64,000 nucleotides of DNA from Sphingomonas sp. So64.6b (lineage in GTDB: Bacteria > Pseudomonadota > Alphaproteobacteria > Sphingomonadales > Sphingomonadaceae). A model generated the notes under the pieces. It was given only the letters and a program-made list of their open reading frames with translations, had not been told where the DNA came from and ran no database searches. The DNA lies in NCBI RefSeq assembly GCF_014171475.1, contig NZ_CP048817.1:4680501-4744500 (forward strand). Direction: 5' to 3'. Both the position numbers and the translations under genes were made by a program. This document shows, piece after piece, positions 59,646 through 64,000 of this stretch. Within the stretch, counting starts at the first letter, position 1. Each line of letters opens with the position of its first letter.

Positions 59646-61022
59646 ATGCTCGCCACCACCTTCACGCGACAGCTTCCCACTCCCGGCGACATCAGCCGTG
59701 GCATCGATATGCCCGCCAGGCTCAAATTGTTCGACTTCGACGATGCGGATCTCAAGATCGCGGCGCGCTTGTGGGACATTATCGAGCCCGAGGCGCCACG
59801 CATCGCCACCAAGCATTGGGCACAATGGACCCGGTTGTCCGAGGGTCGCGAAGCCTTTATCGGCCATGCGACGGATGAAGTGATCCGGCGCGGCGTTGAT
59901 TATCTCCGCAATCGCTTCACGCATCCGGACCGCGTCGCCTGGGTCGAATCGGCCGAGCGCACCGTTGCCGCCGCCATCGTCAAGGACATTCCGTTGACGG
60001 TCATCCTGTCGATGACCGGAGCCGGTGCGTCGGTCATGCTCGAAATCCTCGGGCGGCTCTACGAATGTTCGAAGGAAGAGCGCCATCAGATCAACGACGT
60101 GTTTACGCGGATGCGCTCGCTGGAATGCGATATCTACGCGACCCTTTACGCCGAATATGTCGAGTTCGGCGCGCGGACCGAGCGCGATCGCCTGTCGGAC
60201 GAATTCCGCACCGGGATCGCCAACACGGTCGCGATCGCGTCACGCAAGGGAGAGGCGCTGAGCGGGCAGGCGGCAAGTACGTCGAGTTCGGCGCGGGGCA
60301 TGTTCGTCCAGACCTCCGAAGTCGCCAGCGCGGCACAGCAATCGGCGGTCGTGATGCATGAGGCGGCGTCGACCGCCACGGGCCTGATCCAGGCGATCGC
60401 CGAGGCGCGCCGCGAAGTGATCAGCGCCGCCGACATTTCGACCCGTGCATCGGGTCAGGCAAGCGCCGCGGTCCGCGTGTCGCAATTGCTTGGCGATCAG
60501 GTCAAATCGATCGGCTCGATCGTCGGGTTGATCCGCGACGTCGCCGGACAGACCAATTTGCTCGCGCTCAACGCCACGATCGAGGCGGCGCGTGCCGGCG
60601 ATGCGGGGCGCGGCTTTGCGATCGTCGCGCAGGAAGTGAAGAGCCTGGCCAGCCAGACCGCGCGCGCGACCGACGAGATCGCGCTGAAGATATCGGCGAT
60701 CCAGACCGCCGCACGCGACGTGGTGGTGGCGAGCGCCGGGGTAGAGGCAACCGTTGGCGAGGTTCTCGCTTCGGCCAGCCGGATCAGCATGGTGATGGAC
60801 GATCAGGCGAATACGGTGACCGCCATCACCGCGTCGGTCGACGAGACGGCAAACATCGCGGAAAATATCTCCGACCTGATCTCGGCGATCCGCGAGCGGA
60901 CCGAAATCGTCGCCAGCGAGATCGATGTGCTGGGTGACGATTTCGGCGTCGTTACGGCACAGCTTGCCAGCCTCGAGGAACATGCCGACGCCTTTGCCGA
61001 GAAGGTTCAGCTACGCCGCTGA
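59646..61022 (+). CDS. Cytoplasmic methyl-accepting chemotaxis protein with globin-like sensor domain
   Basis: A 458-residue receptor with no membrane segments. The N-terminal 170 residues are helical and resemble protoglobin/globin-coupled sensors ([22 protein letters not shown]). The C-terminal part is the MCP signalling coiled coil with its conserved hairpin, [20 protein letters not shown] then [20 protein letters not shown]. It would sense oxygen or a small ligand and act on CheA. I could not identify a convincing proximal heme histidine in the usual IGxxH context, so heme binding is uncertain. No che genes are nearby. Confidence 0.85.
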   Translation: MLATTFTRQLPTPGDISRGIDMPARLKLFDFDDADLKIAARLWDIIEPEAPRIATKHWAQWTRLSEGREAFIGHATDEVIRRGVDYLRNRFTHPDRVAWVESAERTVAAAIVKDIPLTVILSMTGAGASVMLEILGRLYECSKEERHQINDVFTRMRSLECDIYATLYAEYVEFGARTERDRLSDEFRTGIANTVAIASRKGEALSGQAASTSSSARGMFVQTSEVASAAQQSAVVMHEAASTATGLIQAIAEARREVISAADISTRASGQASAAVRVSQLLGDQVKSIGSIVGLIRDVAGQTNLLALNATIEAARAGDAGRGFAIVAQEVKSLASQTARATDEIALKISAIQTAARDVVVASAGVEATVGEVLASASRISMVMDDQANTVTAITASVDETANIAENISDLISAIRERTEIVASEIDVLGDDFGVVTAQLASLEEHADAFAEKVQLRR

Positions 61023-61043
61023 CACGGCGTCCCTAGTAACGCG

Positions 61044-62012
61044 TCAGGCGGAACAAACCGTCTGCTCAATCATACCGATGATCGATACGCCGGTCCTGTC
61101 GAGCAATTCCAGCCGCACCGATTCTCCGGCGCCGAGATAAGGGGTAGGGGAAATGCCGTCGATCGCATCGAGCGCGCGGCGTTCCGCGATGCAGCCCGAT
61201 CCGACCGTCGCGGCATCGTAGTTCGACACGGTGCCCGATCCGATCACTGTCGCCGCGCACAGGTCGCGCGTCCTTGCGGCATGCGCGATCAGTTCGCCAA
61301 AACCGAAATGCATCGCCGACCCGTCGGGCCGGCCGAACGCCTCGCCATTGCGTTCGACATGTAGCGGCAAGCACACCCGCCCGTCGCGCCAGTCGTCGCC
61401 GAGTTCGTCCGGCGTCACCGCGAAGGCGGACAATGTGCTTGGTGGCTTGGCATGGAGGAAGCCGAAACCGCCCTTCATCTCGTCCGGGCCGAACGCACGC
61501 AGGCTCCAGTCGTTGATCATGATGATCAGCCGGGCATGGCCGAGCGCGTCATCGGGCGACACGCCCCGCGGCACCGCATCGATGATCACGCCGAACTCAG
61601 CTTCGAAATCGACATCGTCATCGAAACCGCGAAACGGTACTTCGCCATGTGGTGGATAGAAGATGTTCGACAGCCCCTGATACATCAGCGGCGGTTCCGC
61701 CTCGCCGCGCGGCTCAAAGCCCCAGGCCCTGGCGAGGATATGGTTGTGCGCGAGAAACGCCGAGGCATCGAGGAACTGGTAGCCGCGCGGCAGGATCGCC
61801 GCGAGCGCCCGCGGGTCGACAGGGATCGCATCCGCGTCGTCCCCTGCGTTGACGGCATCATATTGCCGACGCAAATCACCTTCGACGTCGCGCCAATTTT
61901 CCATCGCTGCCTGCAAAGTCGGCGCGGCACTGGCGAACACGCCGCGCGACAGGTCGCGCGAGACGATCAGCAAGCGGCCATCGCCGCCGGTATCGAGTGT
62001 GGCGAGCTTCAC
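61044..62012 (-). CDS. Fumarylacetoacetate hydrolase family protein
   Basis: A 322-residue FAH-fold hydrolase. Metal ligands are in FEAEFGVIIDAVPRGVSPDDAL (two Glu and following Asp), IMINDWSLRA and GFGFLHAKPPSTLSAFAVTPDEL; the end GSGTVSNYDAATVGSGCIAE follows FAH C-termini. Such enzymes hydrolyse C-C bonds of acylpyruvates from ring cleavage. It overlaps the cyclase gene by 4 bases and is the last of at least four coupled minus-strand genes. Substrate unknown. Confidence 0.85.
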   Translation of the reverse strand: MKLATLDTGGDGRLLIVSRDLSRGVFASAAPTLQAAMENWRDVEGDLRRQYDAVNAGDDADAIPVDPRALAAILPRGYQFLDASAFLAHNHILARAWGFEPRGEAEPPLMYQGLSNIFYPPHGEVPFRGFDDDVDFEAEFGVIIDAVPRGVSPDDALGHARLIIMINDWSLRAFGPDEMKGGFGFLHAKPPSTLSAFAVTPDELGDDWRDGRVCLPLHVERNGEAFGRPDGSAMHFGFGELIAHAARTRDLCAATVIGSGTVSNYDAATVGSGCIAERRALDAIDGISPTPYLGAGESVRLELLDRTGVSIIGMIEQTVCSA

Positions 62013-62791
62013 AGGCTGTCCTCGAAGATCGCGACCGCACGGGTCCAGCCGGCCGATGCCGCCTTCACCTTGACCGGAAAGCAGCTAACGGTGAAACCGA
62101 ATGGCGGCAGCGTTTCGAGATTGTGCAGCTTCTCGATATGGCAATAACCGATCTCGCGGCCGGCCTTATGCCCCTCCCAGATGATCGAGGCGTCGCCGGT
62201 CTCGGCATAGCGTTTCGCGGTGTACACGAACGGCGCGTCCCAGCTCCACGCATCGGTGCCGGTCACCCGCACTCCGCGCGAGGTCAAATAGAGCGTCGCC
62301 TCACGCCCCATGCCGCACCCGGCGGCGAGATAATCGTCATGGCCATATCGCTCGCCCGCGCGCGTGTTGACGATGACGATATCGAACGGCTCCAGCGTGT
62401 GGCCGATCCGTGCCAGCTCGGCTTCGACATCGGCGGCGGTCGCGACATAACCGTCCTCGAAATGGCGGAAGTCGAGCTTCACGCCGCGCCCGAAACACCA
62501 GTCGAGCGGCACTTCGTCGATCGTGATCGCGCGCTCGCCGCCGTTCATGGTCGAGGCGAAATGATAGGGCGCGTCGAGATGCGTACCGTTATGCGTGATG
62601 ATCTCGACCTTCTCGTTCGCCCAGCCTTCGCCATCGGGCAGATCGTCCGCGGTCAGTCCGGGAAAGAAACGCGCGAGATCGGCGACCGACTGTTTGTGGT
62701 CGGTGTATTCGATTCTGGGCAGCGATACCGGCGGGTCTGAGGCAACACCCATTTCGAGCGGCACGGAGATATCGACGAAACGGCGCGCCAT
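62009..62791 (-). CDS. Cyclase family (kynurenine formamidase-like) hydrolase
   Basis: A 260-residue metal-dependent hydrolase of the cyclase fold. The signature EIITHNGTHLDAPYHF carries the conserved His-x-Gly-Thr-His-x-Asp metal motif; DIVIVNTRAGERYG and GVRVTGTDAWSWDAPF follow. Relatives open amide or lactone rings, for example N-formylkynurenine or isatin hydrolases. It starts 2 bases after the stop of the SnoaL protein and overlaps the FAH gene, so it works in the same pathway. Substrate cannot be assigned. Confidence 0.85.
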   Translation of the reverse strand: MARRFVDISVPLEMGVASDPPVSLPRIEYTDHKQSVADLARFFPGLTADDLPDGEGWANEKVEIITHNGTHLDAPYHFASTMNGGERAITIDEVPLDWCFGRGVKLDFRHFEDGYVATAADVEAELARIGHTLEPFDIVIVNTRAGERYGHDDYLAAGCGMGREATLYLTSRGVRVTGTDAWSWDAPFVYTAKRYAETGDASIIWEGHKAGREIGYCHIEKLHNLETLPPFGFTVSCFPVKVKAASAGWTRAVAIFEDSL

Positions 62792-62793
62792 GA

Positions 62794-63882
62794 TCAGACT
62801 CCCCGGCCGGTATAGCCATAAAGCGGATCGTCCGCGCCACGCCTGCCGAACAGGAATGGCTTGGCCGGGTGCTTCTCCCAGAATTTTTCCGTCTCGGGCT
62901 CGACCCGGCTCCAGTCGAAGATCACGTCGCGGTGGACGATACCCCAGCGCCCGCCGCGTCGTTCGAACTTGTCGAGATAACGCCCACCGATCGTCGCGTC
63001 GGTGCCGTCGGTCATCTGGCACCAGGCGACATGATAGGATTCGACGAACGCATGATCGTCATCGGCGAAGTCGCTCAGGATATTGGTGATGACGTGCATC
63101 ATGCCCTTGATCGGCGATCCCGGCCTGGGGCGGGTGAACGACACCACATCGATGAACTCGGTCGCGAGGCCATCGAACATGCCATGCCGCTCGGTCGCGC
63201 CTTCGTGATAGCATGTATGCGCGAGCTCCGCGTCGGAACGGTCGCCGGCGCGTGCGCGGCGATAGAGGATTTCGGCAATCTCCTGCTTGTCGAGCAGGCG
63301 CTGGATCGGGTCCATATTGGTCTCTCCGGGATAAATCATGGTGGCGGGCAGGGCGCCGCGCTGCGCGCCGCCCAATATGTAAAGCGGGTCATTGGCTTCG
63401 CGCGTGCCGATCAAAGCGCGCGGATGCTCGTCGCCCCAGAAGGATCCGGTGCCCGGCGATACGCGCGACCAGTCATAGACGATGTCGCGGTGCTGGATCA
63501 GCCAGCGCCCATCGACCTGCCGGAAGGTATCGAGATAGCGCCCGCCGATATGGAAGAAGACCGTGCCGTCACCCTGCACGAAGGTCTCGTGCGCGACATG
63601 ATAGCTTTCACAGAACACATCGCCGTTCGGCAGAAACTCGAACAGCGCATTGGCGATGATATGCTCCTTCGCCAGGCATTTCGGACCGGTCGCCATGGCC
63701 TTTTCAAGTCCGTCGACGAAGCCGTGCATCAATCCCTGATAGGTGCCGTGATTATCGGTCCCATCGACCGGGTGGCACGCCCGCATCAGTGCCGGGTCGA
63801 ACCGGTCGGCACCGCGCGCACGGGCGTAGAGCAGATCGATTATCTCCTGCTTGATCGCGTATCGGGTCAGTGCATCGCTCAT
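62794..63882 (-). CDS. Tandem SnoaL-like (nuclear transport factor 2 fold) protein
   Basis: A 362-residue protein made of two copies of a SnoaL/NTF2-like domain (residues about 1-175 and 188-362). Each has an N-terminal helix (KQEIIDLLYARARGADRFD; KQEIAEILYRRARAGDRSD) and a matching end (GGRYLDTFRQVDGRWLIQHR; GGRYLDKFERRGGRWGIVHR, then D..DWSRV). Single-domain relatives act as small dehydratases, cyclases or ring-hydroxylase-associated proteins. The fused duplication probably mimics a natural dimer. It is coupled to genes on both sides (4-base overlap upstream, 2-base gap downstream). Confidence 0.85.
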   Translation of the reverse strand: MSDALTRYAIKQEIIDLLYARARGADRFDPALMRACHPVDGTDNHGTYQGLMHGFVDGLEKAMATGPKCLAKEHIIANALFEFLPNGDVFCESYHVAHETFVQGDGTVFFHIGGRYLDTFRQVDGRWLIQHRDIVYDWSRVSPGTGSFWGDEHPRALIGTREANDPLYILGGAQRGALPATMIYPGETNMDPIQRLLDKQEIAEILYRRARAGDRSDAELAHTCYHEGATERHGMFDGLATEFIDVVSFTRPRPGSPIKGMMHVITNILSDFADDDHAFVESYHVAWCQMTDGTDATIGGRYLDKFERRGGRWGIVHRDVIFDWSRVEPETEKFWEKHPAKPFLFGRRGADDPLYGYTGRGV

Positions 63883-64000
63883 ACCCGCTCCGCTTCGATC
63901 ACCGCTTCGATCGCGCCGATCTTCTCGATCTCGCAGCGTACCACGTCACCCACCGCGAGGTATTTCGGCGGCCGCATCGACCCGCCGGTGCCGAACGGCG
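63879..64000 (-). CDS. FAH family protein C-terminus (partial)
   Basis: Only the last 40 residues lie in the window: PFGTGGSMRPPKYLAVGDVV followed by RCEIEKIGAIEAVIEAERV and stop. The GD.V.CEIEKIG ending is that of fumarylacetoacetate-hydrolase-fold enzymes, so this would be a second FAH protein of the cluster. Its stop overlaps the SnoaL start by 4 bases. Confidence 0.7.
   Translation of the reverse strand, partial: PFGTGGSMRPPKYLAVGDVVRCEIEKIGAIEAVIEAERV

Overview
The window is GC-rich, densely packed alphaproteobacterial chromosome, most likely from a sphingomonad (Sphingomonas or a relative). This rests on the gene families (FucP/GluP-type sugar transporter, DUF5681 protein, FCD-type GntR regulators, oxidative aldose catabolism) and on a 'TTCGACAAGCTCAGG' inverted repeat at 16021-16117 of a kind often seen in sphingomonads. 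I see no rRNA, tRNA, CRISPR array or intact insertion sequence.

Layout. (1) 1-5436: a TetR-controlled tripartite RND efflux pump, with the outer-membrane factor divergent from the membrane-fusion/pump pair. A fragment of a LecA-like lectin domain follows at 5437-5550. (2) 5692-15027, minus strand: an apparent operon of exported proteins: an S9-family prolyl/dipeptidyl peptidase, a DUF5695 protein, an Svx/DUF6055 zincin-like lipoprotein and an (alpha/alpha)6-type glycosidase. It is divergent from a GntR regulator at 15232. (3) 15979-25125: mutarotase, aldonate dehydratase, sugar transporter, lactonase, 2-oxoglutarate-semialdehyde dehydrogenase, AraD1-type dehydratase and sugar 1-dehydrogenase. 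Together they form a complete oxidative (non-phosphorylating) L-arabinose pathway. (4) 25178-34682: GH127/146 beta-L-arabinofuranosidase, Ldh-family reductase, DUF885 peptidase, GH43 enzyme and a second DUF5695 protein; then a LecA-like exported protein on the other strand. (5) 35478-42064: Xaa-Pro-type peptidase, D-hydroxyproline oxidase-type flavoprotein, DapA-family deaminase, hydroxyproline 2-epimerase, a second GntR regulator and an amino-acid permease, i.e. trans-4-hydroxy-L-proline catabolism. (6) 42107-43654: GH27 alpha-galactosidase. (7) 43923-52575: a five-gene type I restriction-modification operon (hsdR-hsdM-hsdS) that continues into an OLD-like ATPase gene and an HNH nuclease gene. 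(8) 52760-57323: DUF5681 protein, 2-dehydro-3-deoxygalactonate kinase and aldolase, aldo/keto reductase. (9) 57538-64000: serine hydrolase with membrane tail, cytoplasmic chemoreceptor, and a catabolic cluster of FAH, cyclase and SnoaL proteins.

Main interpretation. Regions 2-6 and dgoKA fit a locus for using arabinosylated hydroxyproline-rich glycoproteins of plant cell walls (extensins). These carry Hyp-linked beta-L-arabinofuranosides and Ser-linked alpha-galactose. GH127/146 and GH43 would remove arabinose and GH27 would remove galactose. Prolyl and metallo-peptidases would cut the protein, and the Hyp pathway would consume the released hydroxyproline. Arabinose and hydroxyproline degradation both end at 2-oxoglutarate semialdehyde, and the window has one dehydrogenase for it. 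The same 14-base sequence, ATCGTATACGGTAT, lies before the beta-L-arabinofuranosidase gene and in the divergent promoter of the Hyp genes, with related sites at the GntR, transporter and dehydrogenase promoters. Sugar and amino-acid branches are therefore probably one regulon. The substrate assignment is inference; the pathway members and operator matches are read from the sequence.
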